Positions 41,958 to 49,541 of a stretch of DNA of 64,000 nucleotides are shown here, piece by piece. The position numbers were made by a program, and so were the translations under genes. Source of the stretch: Curtobacterium poinsettiae (GTDB lineage Bacteria; Actinomycetota; Actinomycetes; Actinomycetales; Microbacteriaceae); NCBI RefSeq assembly GCF_025677645.1, contig NZ_CP106879.1, positions 1,054,001-1,118,000 on the forward strand. Direction: 5' to 3'. The notes beneath the pieces are model-generated. The model saw only the letters and a program-made list of their open reading frames with translations, did not search any database and was not told the origin of the DNA. How positions within the stretch are numbered: position 1 is the stretch's first letter; every line of letters begins with the position of its first letter.

Positions 41958-42605
41958 GTGACCACTGCGCCCGAACCGTCGCACGAGCTGACGACCAACG
42001 GGGTGGGGCCGCACCCGGAACCCTGGCCGGACGACCCGAGGCTCGACCCGGAGCTGCTGGCCGCCGGGGACTCCCGGAACGTGCTCGACCGCTATCGGTA
42101 CTGGTCGATGGACGCGATCGTCGCCGAGCTCGACACCCGACGACACGCGTTCGACGTGGCGATCGAGAACTGGCAGCACGACCTGAACATCGGCTCGATC
42201 GTCCGGAGCGCCAACGCGTTCCTGGCCGGCACCGTGCACATCATCGGGCGACGCCGGTGGAACAAGCGCGGGGCGATGGTCACCGACCGCTACCAGCACG
42301 TCCGCTACCACCCCGACGTCGAGGCGTTCCTCGCCGCGATGGCCGAGGAGCAGCGTCCCGTCGTCGCCATCGACAACACCCCCGGTGCCGAGCGCATCGA
42401 GACCGCGACGATCCCGGAGCGCTGCGTGTTCCTGTTCGGGCAGGAGGGCCCCGGGCTGACCGAGCAGGCGGTCGCCGGTGCCGGCGCACACCTCGAGATC
42501 ACGCAGTTCGGGTCGACGCGGAGCATCAACGCCTCGGCCGCCGCGGCGATCGTCATGCACTCGTGGATCGTGCAGCACGCGGAGCCGCCCGGCACGACTT
42601 CGTGA
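41958..42605 (+). CDS. TrmH/SpoU-family RNA methyltransferase
   Basis: A 215-residue SPOUT-class RNA 2'-O-methyltransferase, dimeric, using S-adenosylmethionine. Motif 1 is NIGSIVRSANAF, motif 2 FLFGQEGPGL, motif 3 STRSINASAAAAI, which form the SAM-binding trefoil knot. Its substrate is probably tRNA. GTG 41958 is 6 bases after TACGCT, implying a leaderless message. Its TGA (42603-42605) lies inside the left arm of a GTGAGCAG palindrome, so the repeat codes the last residues and stop. Confidence 0.92.
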   Translation: MTTAPEPSHELTTNGVGPHPEPWPDDPRLDPELLAAGDSRNVLDRYRYWSMDAIVAELDTRRHAFDVAIENWQHDLNIGSIVRSANAFLAGTVHIIGRRRWNKRGAMVTDRYQHVRYHPDVEAFLAAMAEEQRPVVAIDNTPGAERIETATIPERCVFLFGQEGPGLTEQAVAGAGAHLEITQFGSTRSINASAAAAIVMHSWIVQHAEPPGTTS

Positions 42606-42656
42606 GCAGAAACGGTCGGGTACGGGCCCTGGACCCGACCATTCCTGCTCACGAAG
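42598..42656. repeat. GTGAGCAG palindromic repeat, copy 2
   Basis: CTTCGTGAGCAG...GGTCGGGT (42598-42621) pairs with ACCCGACC...CTGCTCACGAAG (42633-42656) with two mismatches. It supplies the stop codon of the SpoU gene. A degenerate copy of the terminator family's right arm, GGACGGGCCTCCCGTCC, follows about 20 bases later. Confidence 0.9.
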
Positions 42657-42699
42657 CGGGCGGGTCGGAGGTGGGACGGGCCTCCCGTCCGGGGTGCCG

Positions 42700-43689
42700 T
42701 CAGCGCGTGGCGGTGGTGCGTCGCGCGACCAGGCGGGGTTCGACGAGGAGTTCCGAGGCGGCCATCCGTGGATCGGCGATGCGGGCCAGCAGGCGCTCCC
42801 CGGCGCCACGGCCGATCTCGACACTGCGGTCGTCGATGCTCGTCAGGCCGACGTACCGCATCGCCGCCACCGGGGTGTCGTCGTAGCCGATGACGGAGAC
42901 GTCCTCGGGGACGCGCAACCCGCGTTCGGCGAGTTCGGACAGGGCGCCGAGGGCCATCACGTCGTTCGCGGCGAAGACGGCGGTGACGTCCGGGTGCTCG
43001 TCGAGGAGCATGCCGAGGGCGCGGGAACCGGCCTCTTCGGTGGGTTCGCCGGGCAGCACCGTCGTGACGACGGACGCACGTGTCGCCGCGGCCTGCTCGA
43101 ACCCGGACCGGCGTTCGGACGAGGCCGCCGAGCTCGCACCGACGAACCCGAGGCGGGTGTGGCCGAGGTCGAGCAGGTGGTGCGCCGCGATGCCGCCACC
43201 GGCGTGGTCGTCGTTCGCCACGGTGTCGGCGCGGGGGATCGCGACGCGGCCGCCGGCGATGACGAGCGGCATCGAGGCGGGGATCGCGAGGTCGGTGGTG
43301 GGTTCGCCGGCGATCACGATGCCCTCGACGCGCATCGACAGGAAGCCCTCGACCGGAGAGGCATCGAGCCCCGTGTTGAGGAACCGGTCGGCCACCACGA
43401 GCCGGTGCCCCTGGTCCTGCAGGCTCTCGCGCAGGCCGGTGAGCAGGTCGACGAACCACTGGTTCCGGAAGTCGTCGAGCACCACGCCGATGGTGCGGCT
43501 GCGCGTGCCGGCGAGGGAGACGGCCGCGGTCGAGGGGCGGTAGTCGAGCTCCTGGATGGCCTTGAGCACGGCTGCCCGGCGCTGGTCGCTGACCCGGGGG
43601 GAGCGCTGCAGCACGAGGGAGACGAGGGACTTCGAGACCCCGGCGCGTGCGGCGACGTCGTAGATGGTCGCGGGCTTGCCGTCTCCCAT
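42700..43689 (-). CDS. LacI-family transcriptional regulator
   Basis: A 329-residue LacI/GalR repressor. The N-terminal helix-turn-helix is TIYDVAARAGVSKSLVSLVL, with a hinge around SLAGTRSRTIGVVLDDF. The C-terminal periplasmic-binding-like domain holds VFAANDVMALGAL and VSVIGYDDTPVA. ATG 43689 is preceded by GGAGG. It has no transporter or sugar enzyme next to it, but a LacI-type operator is seen upstream of the sugar ABC operon at 6486; a link is only speculative. Upstream is GTGAGCAG copy 3. Confidence 0.92.
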   Translation of the reverse strand: MGDGKPATIYDVAARAGVSKSLVSLVLQRSPRVSDQRRAAVLKAIQELDYRPSTAAVSLAGTRSRTIGVVLDDFRNQWFVDLLTGLRESLQDQGHRLVVADRFLNTGLDASPVEGFLSMRVEGIVIAGEPTTDLAIPASMPLVIAGGRVAIPRADTVANDDHAGGGIAAHHLLDLGHTRLGFVGASSAASSERRSGFEQAAATRASVVTTVLPGEPTEEAGSRALGMLLDEHPDVTAVFAANDVMALGALSELAERGLRVPEDVSVIGYDDTPVAAMRYVGLTSIDDRSVEIGRGAGERLLARIADPRMAASELLVEPRLVARRTTATR

Positions 43690-43793
43690 GATGCGCTTCG
43701 ACCTCCGTTGGCTCGTGCGTCGATCGTAGCGGTTGACGTGACATGGGCCGGGCGGTGTCGTGGGCGGTGGCGGCGGGTCGCGGTGGGGGTTTC

Positions 43794-43850
43794 GCTTCGT
43801 GAGCAGAAATGGTCGGGTGCGGGGCGGCGACCCGACCATTTCTGCTCACG
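43794..43850. repeat. GTGAGCAG palindromic repeat, copy 3
   Basis: Exact 21-base arms: CGTGAGCAGAAATGGTCGGGT (43798-43818, given here as its 20-base-plus-one family core) and its reverse complement at 43830-43850, loop of 11 bases. Left flank GCTT matches the other copies; the right flank differs. Unlike the others it lies between divergent genes. Confidence 0.9.
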
Positions 43851-43954
43851 ATCTGCGCGTGCCTGGTCCTCCACGCGGGAGGCCCGGGGCGCGTTGTGCA
43901 CAGAAGTCGCGTTCGGCGCGCGGGCGGCGGGCGCGGGGCGCGAACGTGGTGGTC

Positions 43955-44851
43955 ATGCGAGCACGACCACTTCCGACACCGCTGCGCGGGCGCACGTTCG
44001 ACGTCGGTGCCGCCGACCGCGCGGGCGTCTCCCGACAACGTCTCCGACGGCGTGACCTGATCCGGCCGACCCGGTCGATCCGATGGGAACGTGACCGTCC
44101 GCCCGATCCGGTTCACCGGATCCGGGCGTTCCGGCCGGTCTTGGTTCCCGGGCAGTTCATCAGTCACGTCTCGGCGGCGGTCCTCTGGCAGCTGCCGGTC
44201 CCGTTCGCTGACGACGGACCGGTGCACGTCACGAGTCCCGTGCCGATCGCACAACCGCGACGCCGCGGGGTCGTCGGGCACCGCATCACACCGGACCGTG
44301 CCCGGGTGACGGAGCGGTGGGGGATGCCGACGAGCACGCCCGCGGCGCTGTGGGTGGATTGCGGCGCCGTGCTCTCGGTCGACCAGCTCGTCGTACTCGG
44401 GGACGCCATCGTCACGGAACGACGGTGTGGGACGACGATCGACGACCTCGCTGCCGCCGTCGCCCTGGCCGGCGCACGATCGGGTGTCCGACGACTGCGG
44501 GTCGCGCTCGAGCTCGTGCGGGTGGGTGCTGGCTCGCCCCAGGAGACCCGGGCACGACTGGCGATCGTCCGCGCGGGGCTGCCCGAGCCCGACCTGCAGG
44601 TCGACGTGCTCGACGAAGTCGGTCGGTTCGTCGGCCGCGTCGACATGGCCTACCCGGAGCGGCGCATCGTCATCGAGTACGAGGGCGACCACCATCGGAC
44701 CGACGCCGAGCAGTGGAGCCGTGACCTCCGCCGCTACCGCGAGATGGAACGACTCGGCTGGGCGGTCGTCCGGTGGACGAAGTCCGACCTCGACACCCCG
44801 GCGTTCGGCGCGGTCGTACAGCTGAGGTCGCTGCTCGCGCGCCGGGGGTAG
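43955..44851 (+). CDS. DUF559 endonuclease-domain protein with AbiEi-like N-terminus
   Basis: A 298-residue protein. Residues 20-75 look like a winged-helix AbiEi-type domain (RTFDVGAADRAGVSRQRLRR). Residues about 205-298 match DUF559, a Vsr-like nuclease fold: FVGRVDMAYPERRIVIEYEG with Asp and Glu, then RDLRRYREMERLGWAVVRWT. Such proteins are common in Actinobacteria in single copy with no obvious toxin partner, and their role is unknown. ATG 43955 has no strong ribosome-binding site; GTG codons just upstream are alternatives. Confidence 0.78.
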   Translation: MRARPLPTPLRGRTFDVGAADRAGVSRQRLRRRDLIRPTRSIRWERDRPPDPVHRIRAFRPVLVPGQFISHVSAAVLWQLPVPFADDGPVHVTSPVPIAQPRRRGVVGHRITPDRARVTERWGMPTSTPAALWVDCGAVLSVDQLVVLGDAIVTERRCGTTIDDLAAAVALAGARSGVRRLRVALELVRVGAGSPQETRARLAIVRAGLPEPDLQVDVLDEVGRFVGRVDMAYPERRIVIEYEGDHHRTDAEQWSRDLRRYREMERLGWAVVRWTKSDLDTPAFGAVVQLRSLLARRG

Positions 44852-44861
44852 CGTCCGCGGC

Positions 44862-45665
44862 ATGGCGACGCTGCTCATCACCGGAGCCGCGGGTCGCATC
44901 GGGAGCGCCCTGCGTCCTCGCCTGCGGTCCGCGGGACACGACCTCGTGCTGCTCGACGAACAGCAGCCCCACGATCCGATCGGCGCCGGGGAACGGTTCG
45001 TGCCCGGTTCGGTGAACGACCCGGCAGCGCTGGACGATGCGCTCGCCGGGGTCGACACCGTGGTCCACCTGGCGGGCATCCCGACCGAGGCCGCTTGGGA
45101 CGATCTGATCGCGGCGAACCTGACCGGCACGAAGAACGTGCTCGAACGGGCGGCCGCCGCCGGCGTGCTCCGGGTCGTGCAGGCCAGTTCGATCCACGCA
45201 GTGGGGCTGGTGCCCGAACCCCTCGACCAGCCTGGGAGCGTGACCGGCGACCGGCTGCCCCGTCCGGACACGTACTACGGCGTGACGAAGGCGGCCATGG
45301 AACTGCTCGGCAGCCTGTTCGTCGATCGGTACGAGATGTCGATCGTGTCCGCGCGCATCGGTGCGTTCGGTGCGCTGCCGCCGACGACCCGGGCGCTGCT
45401 CATGTGGACCTCGCCCGACGACCTGACGCGCCTGGTGCTCGCGACCGTGGCGCTCCGTGACCCCGGGCACCACGTGGTCTGGGCCCTGTCGCGGAACACC
45501 GGGTCGCCGGCTGACCTGTCCGCCGGGGAGCGCATCGGGTTCCACCCCCTCGACGACGCCTCCGCGGTGCTCGATGCAGACGCCCGTGCTGCCCTGCCGA
45601 CCGACGACCTGCGCACCCTCGGCGGCGGGATGGTGCACCAGCCGCTCGGCGAACGTCCTTCGTGA
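44862..45665 (+). CDS. NAD-dependent epimerase/dehydratase, uronate-dehydrogenase-like
   Basis: A 267-residue short-chain dehydrogenase. It begins with the cofactor loop LLITGAAGRIGSALRPRL; the catalytic YYGVTKAAME (YxxxK) lies near residue 142, with Ser in QASSIHAVG. It is like uronate dehydrogenases or other extended SDRs acting on sugars. ATG 44862 is 7 bases after TAGCGT, another leaderless-type start. Its TGA (45663-45665) is formed by the left arm of GTGAGCAG copy 4, as in the SpoU gene. Confidence 0.85.
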   Translation: MATLLITGAAGRIGSALRPRLRSAGHDLVLLDEQQPHDPIGAGERFVPGSVNDPAALDDALAGVDTVVHLAGIPTEAAWDDLIAANLTGTKNVLERAAAAGVLRVVQASSIHAVGLVPEPLDQPGSVTGDRLPRPDTYYGVTKAAMELLGSLFVDRYEMSIVSARIGAFGALPPTTRALLMWTSPDDLTRLVLATVALRDPGHHVVWALSRNTGSPADLSAGERIGFHPLDDASAVLDADARAALPTDDLRTLGGGMVHQPLGERPS

Positions 45666-45716
45666 GCAGAAGAGGTCGGGTGACCTGATGTCACCCGACC
45701 TCTTCTGCTCACGAAG
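45658..45716. repeat. GTGAGCAG palindromic repeat, copy 4
   Basis: The most perfect copy: 26-base exact arms (45658-45683 and 45691-45716) with a 7-base loop CCTGATG. The arm reads CTTCGTGAGCAG, AAGAGG, TCGGGTGA. It lies between convergent genes and holds the stop codon of the epimerase gene. Confidence 0.95.
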
Positions 45717-45750
45717 CGCCCCGCGCCCCGGCGCCGCGCCCGGCGCCCCG

Positions 45751-47985
45751 CTACCCGATCAGGCTCGGGCGCAGGTCGCGCAGCGTGCGGGAGCGGGTCT
45801 GCCGCGCCGTGACCACGAAGGACACCAGGAGCGCCCCGAGCAGCCAGCAGAGCAGCACGCCCGCGTCCGACCACGCGGTGCCGAGGTTCCCGCCGTACAT
45901 CGTCTGCCGGATCGCGTCGACCGAGTACGTCATCGGCAGCGCGAAGTGCAGCGCCGCCAACGGCCCCGGCAGCGTCTGCCACGGGAACGTCCCGCCGGCG
46001 GTGACGAGCTGCACGAGCATGAGCACCAGGCCGAGGAACTGCCCCACCGATCCGAGCAGCACGTTGAGCGCCATGATGATCGCCGCGAAGGTCGCCGAGG
46101 CCAGCACCATGATCCCGATCGTGCCGCCGACGTGCACCACGTTCAGGTCGAGGGCGAAGCGCACGATGAAGAACAGCGCCACCATCTGCACCAGGCCGAG
46201 GAGCGCCGGGGTCAGCCAGCCGCCGAACACCACCGCGAGGGGCTTCCGCACCGCCGTGATCGCACGCTTGGAGATCGGCTTGAGGATGAGGAACAGCGCG
46301 TACATGCCGATCCAGGCCGCGAGCGAGATGAAGAACGGTGCGAGGCCGGCGCCGTAGTTCGACGCCGCGGCAACGTTGTCGTCGCCGACCTTGACCGGGT
46401 CGGAGATCACCGAGGCCTGCGATTCGCGCTCGGAGGCGTTCGAGGCTGGGATCTTCGTGCGGCCCTCGTCGAGCGACGACGCGAGCTTCGACGAGCCGGT
46501 CTTGAGCTCGTCGAGGCCCGATGCGAGCGACGTGGCGCCCTTGTCGGCGGACGCCGCGCCGGTGGCGAGCGACGATGCGCCCGACGACAGGGTCGGAGCG
46601 GCCGAGGCCAGCGTCGACGTGCCGTCTGCTACCTTCGCGGCACCCGCGGAGAGCACGGACGCGCCAGTCGCCGCCGACGAGATGCCCGAGGTCAACGTCG
46701 GTGCCGCGGCAGCCAGCTTCGACGTCCCGGCGGCGAGCGTGTCGGAGCCGTCGGAGAGCTGCTGGATGCCACTGGTCAGCGCCGGAGCCTGCTCGGCGAG
46801 CTGCGATGCCCCCGCGGACACCTGCGCGCTGCCGGTCTTGAGCTTCTGCAGGTTGCCGGACAGGTCGCCGGCACCGGCACCGAGCTCGGTGCTGCCGGCC
46901 TGCAGGCGGTCGAGCCCGGCGAGCAGCTGGGTCTTCTGTTCCGCGGTGAGCACCGTGGAGGCCTGGACGACGGGCTTCAGTGACGCGACGAGTTCCGGCG
47001 ACTGCGCCGAGAGCTGCTGGACGCCCGCGATGAACGGTGCGGCCTCGTCGGCCAGCGTGGCATTCCCGGTGGCGACCTGCGACGCACCACTGGACAGGCG
47101 CGCAGAGTCGGAGGGGAGCGAAGCCGTCTGGTCACGGAGCTGGTGCAGCCCGGACTGCAGCTGCTGCGCCCCAGTGTCCAACTGCTGCGTCTGCGACGGC
47201 AGCGCCGCCGTCTGCTGCTGCGCGCTGGCCAGCCCGGACGCCAGGGTCGACGCCCCCGACGCCACCTGCTGCGCCCCGCTGTTGAGCTGCTGGGTCTGCG
47301 ACGGCAGGTCGGCCGTGCCGGACGCGAGCTCCGCCGCCCCGGACGACAGCTTGCCGGTGCCGTCGGCGAGCTGGTGCGCGCCCGAGTCCGCCTTGGCGGT
47401 TCCGGACGCGAGTTCATCGGCCCCGTCGACGGCGTCGCCGAGGCTGTCCCGCACGTCGGCGAGTCCGACGAGCAGGGTCTTCGCCGCCTGCTTGCCGACG
47501 CGCTCGGCGACGGCGGTGCGCATGGTCTTGCCCGCCTGCTCGGCGATGGTCGACGCCAGGTACGAGTTCGTGTCGGCCGTCGTCATCACGAGCTTCGCCT
47601 GCGTCGGGTCGTCGGACTGCGCGGACACCAGGTGCTCGGAGAAGTCGTGCGGGATGGTGACGACGAAGTCGTAGGTGCCGTTGCGGACGCCGGAGCGGGC
47701 ATCGGCGGCGCTCGTCTTCGTCCACTTGAAGTCGGCGCCGTCGATGGCCTCCTTCGTGACGTCCTTGCCGTAGTCGACGTGCTCGCCGTCCAGCGTGGCA
47801 CCGGCGTCGAGGTTCACGATCGCGGCGGGGATCTGGTCGAGCTTCGCGTACGGGTCGCGGTTCGCCCACAGGTATGCGCCGCCGTACAGCAGCGGCACGA
47901 TCATCAGCGCGATGAACGCCAGGCGTGCGAGCGGGGTCGCGGTGAGCCGCGCGAGTTCTGCGCGGACGAGCGAGGTGGTGGTCAC
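45751..47985 (-). CDS. YhgE/Pip-family membrane protein
   Basis: A 744-residue protein of the YhgE/Pip (phage infection protein) family, membrane proteins with ABC-2-like permease features. One N-terminal helix (about 20-42) is followed by a large extracellular part: a first globular portion (about 45-160) and then a long stretch of repeats of the pattern xxLASGxxxLxxG (residues about 165-500). Five or six helices lie near the C-terminus (about 530-735). The GTG start overlaps the ATPase-like gene by 4 bases. Function may be export or scaffold of surface components, as in ESX-like or phage-receptor proteins; not certain. Confidence 0.88.
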   Translation of the reverse strand: MTTTSLVRAELARLTATPLARLAFIALMIVPLLYGGAYLWANRDPYAKLDQIPAAIVNLDAGATLDGEHVDYGKDVTKEAIDGADFKWTKTSAADARSGVRNGTYDFVVTIPHDFSEHLVSAQSDDPTQAKLVMTTADTNSYLASTIAEQAGKTMRTAVAERVGKQAAKTLLVGLADVRDSLGDAVDGADELASGTAKADSGAHQLADGTGKLSSGAAELASGTADLPSQTQQLNSGAQQVASGASTLASGLASAQQQTAALPSQTQQLDTGAQQLQSGLHQLRDQTASLPSDSARLSSGASQVATGNATLADEAAPFIAGVQQLSAQSPELVASLKPVVQASTVLTAEQKTQLLAGLDRLQAGSTELGAGAGDLSGNLQKLKTGSAQVSAGASQLAEQAPALTSGIQQLSDGSDTLAAGTSKLAAAAPTLTSGISSAATGASVLSAGAAKVADGTSTLASAAPTLSSGASSLATGAASADKGATSLASGLDELKTGSSKLASSLDEGRTKIPASNASERESQASVISDPVKVGDDNVAAASNYGAGLAPFFISLAAWIGMYALFLILKPISKRAITAVRKPLAVVFGGWLTPALLGLVQMVALFFIVRFALDLNVVHVGGTIGIMVLASATFAAIIMALNVLLGSVGQFLGLVLMLVQLVTAGGTFPWQTLPGPLAALHFALPMTYSVDAIRQTMYGGNLGTAWSDAGVLLCWLLGALLVSFVVTARQTRSRTLRDLRPSLIG

Positions 47986-48734
47986 TTCTGTGCCTCCGTC
48001 GGGACGGTTGCGGATGCTTCGGTGACGGAAGGAGCGGCCGGGAGGCCCGGCTCGCTTCCGTCGGTTCGGGCCACGTCCTCGGGGTCCTCGGTCTGGGGCG
48101 TCACGAGCGTCGCGACATCGTCGTGCGTGTCGATCGTGTCGAGCAGGTGCTCGACGGTGGTGGCGGCGGCCTTCGAGGTCACGAGGACCACGGTCACGCC
48201 CCGTCGTGCGACGTCGCGGATCACCTGGAACCAGTCCTCGACGGCGCCGCCGTGCCGCTCGGGTGAGGTGATCACGATGCCGGTCACACCGTCGCGCAGC
48301 AGGGCGAGTTCGACGAGCAGCCGGACGCGCACGACGGTCGGCACCCGCTGCACGGCGGTGTCGACGTAGTCCCGCAGGCCGAGCTCGTCGAGCACGGTGT
48401 CGACGTGCTCGCGGTTCGGGCGCTGCCCGGCGAACGCGAGCTCCTCGCGCACGATCTGCTTCAGGGTCATGACGGGGAAGGGCTCGGCGACACCGGGGGT
48501 GTCGACCAGGGCGAACGAGCGCCGGACGGCTGCCGGGTCCTCGTGGCCGTCGAGCAGCAGGCGGCCGGTGTCGGGCTGCATGCGGCCGCCGGCGACGAGT
48601 GACGCGAGCACGGGTGCCTGCTCGGTCTCGACGGCGAGGACCCCGGGGCGTCCGGGGGCGGCGACGGCGGAGACGACGGGCAGGGGTGCGCCGGGCTCCT
48701 CGCCGATGCCGACGTGGTCGAGTTCGAGCGTCAT
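47982..48734 (-). CDS. Degenerate ABC ATPase (no nucleotide-binding motifs)
   Basis: A 250-residue protein that follows the outline of an ABC ATPase: MTLELDHVGIG start, a segment where the P-loop should be (VLAVETEQAPVLASLVAGG), GRLLLDGHED, and MTLKQIVREELAFAG with NREHVDTVLDELGLRDYVD. None of the functional motifs remains: no GxxGxGKS/T, the signature region reads RVPTVVRVRLLVELALL, and the Walker B place reads GIVITSPERHG. The C-terminal 45 residues are disordered. It overlaps both neighbours by 4 bases, so it is maintained as part of the operon. A non-catalytic partner of the YhgE/Pip protein is plausible. Confidence 0.7.
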   Translation of the reverse strand: MTLELDHVGIGEEPGAPLPVVSAVAAPGRPGVLAVETEQAPVLASLVAGGRMQPDTGRLLLDGHEDPAAVRRSFALVDTPGVAEPFPVMTLKQIVREELAFAGQRPNREHVDTVLDELGLRDYVDTAVQRVPTVVRVRLLVELALLRDGVTGIVITSPERHGGAVEDWFQVIRDVARRGVTVVLVTSKAAATTVEHLLDTIDTHDDVATLVTPQTEDPEDVARTDGSEPGLPAAPSVTEASATVPTEAQK

Positions 48735-49381
48735 GCGTGGTCCTTCGGGGCGGGAGCGGGAGCAGCGGGTTCGGAGAGCAGCGCGGTGCGCCAGTCGATG
48801 CCGGCCATGCCCAGCGCCGACACCACCACCATGCGCCGTCCGTCCTCGTCACTCGTGCCGGAACGGGTCGCCTCGTCGAGGACGGCGATGCACGCGCCCT
48901 CGACCAGACGGCCGAGGGTCTCGGGGTCGACGTCGTCCCGCATGGCGCCGTCGGCGATCCCGAGCGCGCACGCCTGGCGCACCTGTGCGCGCAGCGGCGC
49001 GAACACCTCGGCGACGGGTTCGGCGAACGGGCTGCGCACGGCGACCCTGGCCATCGAGCGGACGTGCGACACCTCGGTCCAGAGCGTCACCGCGATCGCG
49101 GCGAGGCGTGCGGCCGGCGGGAGCTCCTGCAGGTCCGAAGCGGTGGGCATGGCGGCCGCGATCCGGGCGGCGCCGGCGGTCACGACCTCGCGCACCAGGT
49201 CGTCGCGCGAGGGGAAGTGTCCGTACACCGCACGGCGCGAGAGTCCCGCAGCCGCGGCGATCGTCTCGATCGAGGCGTCCGGGTCCTGCTGCAAGCACGT
49301 CTTCGCCGCGTCGAGGAGGGCTGCCCGGTTCTCCGTGGCGTCGCGACGGGGCGCGCGGAAGTGCTGCTCAGTGGTGGTCAC
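48731..49381 (-). CDS. TetR-family regulator of the YhgE/Pip operon
   Basis: A 216-residue TetR regulator. The helix-turn-helix is RAALLDAAKTCLQQDPDASIE, then AGLSRRAVYGHFPSRDDLVRE; the C-terminal domain follows from about residue 80. GTG 49381 lies 7 bases after a TACGAT -10 box, implying a leaderless message. It is the first gene of the operon and overlaps the next by 4 bases. A palindrome placed between its -35 and -10 is a natural autoregulatory operator. Confidence 0.9.
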   Translation of the reverse strand: MTTTEQHFRAPRRDATENRAALLDAAKTCLQQDPDASIETIAAAAGLSRRAVYGHFPSRDDLVREVVTAGAARIAAAMPTASDLQELPPAARLAAIAVTLWTEVSHVRSMARVAVRSPFAEPVAEVFAPLRAQVRQACALGIADGAMRDDVDPETLGRLVEGACIAVLDEATRSGTSDEDGRRMVVVSALGMAGIDWRTALLSEPAAPAPAPKDHA

Positions 49382-49388
49382 GCACCCC

Positions 49389-49417
49389 ATCGTAATAACG
49401 TGCACACACGTGTGCAA
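49389..49417 (-). promoter_or_regulatory. Promoter and operator of the TetR/Pip operon
   Basis: On the reverse strand: -35 TTGCAC (49417-49412), a 17-base spacer and -10 TACGAT (49394-49389). The palindrome TGCACAC-AC-GTGTGCA (49401-49416) fills the space between them and overlaps the -35. Binding there would block RNA polymerase. Confidence 0.7.
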
Positions 49418-49541
49418 CTTAACAGGTTCCGTCCCCCGGATGAGGGGGGTCCCCCAAAGTGCGGACTGTCTTCCCTGAGAACGAACGCATAGCTTCACAG
49501 GAATCTCATGCGAACCACGGACTGAGCCAGGAGTGTCCTCT

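Noticed and set aside
43760..43954. N-terminal extension of the DUF559 gene through palindrome copy 3
   Set aside because: Its codons come from the repeat and from GC-rich spacer; homologues start close to ATG 43955.
45986..47674. Forward-strand frames opposite the YhgE/Pip gene (Ser/Ala/Asp-rich)
   Set aside because: They mirror the periodic Ser/Gly/Ala repeats of the real gene and have no independent start signals.
48023..48060. GGGAGGCCCGG inside the degenerate ATPase gene, resembling the terminator family core
   Set aside because: It lies in the coding sequence, has no second arm, and is explained by Gly-Leu-Pro codons.
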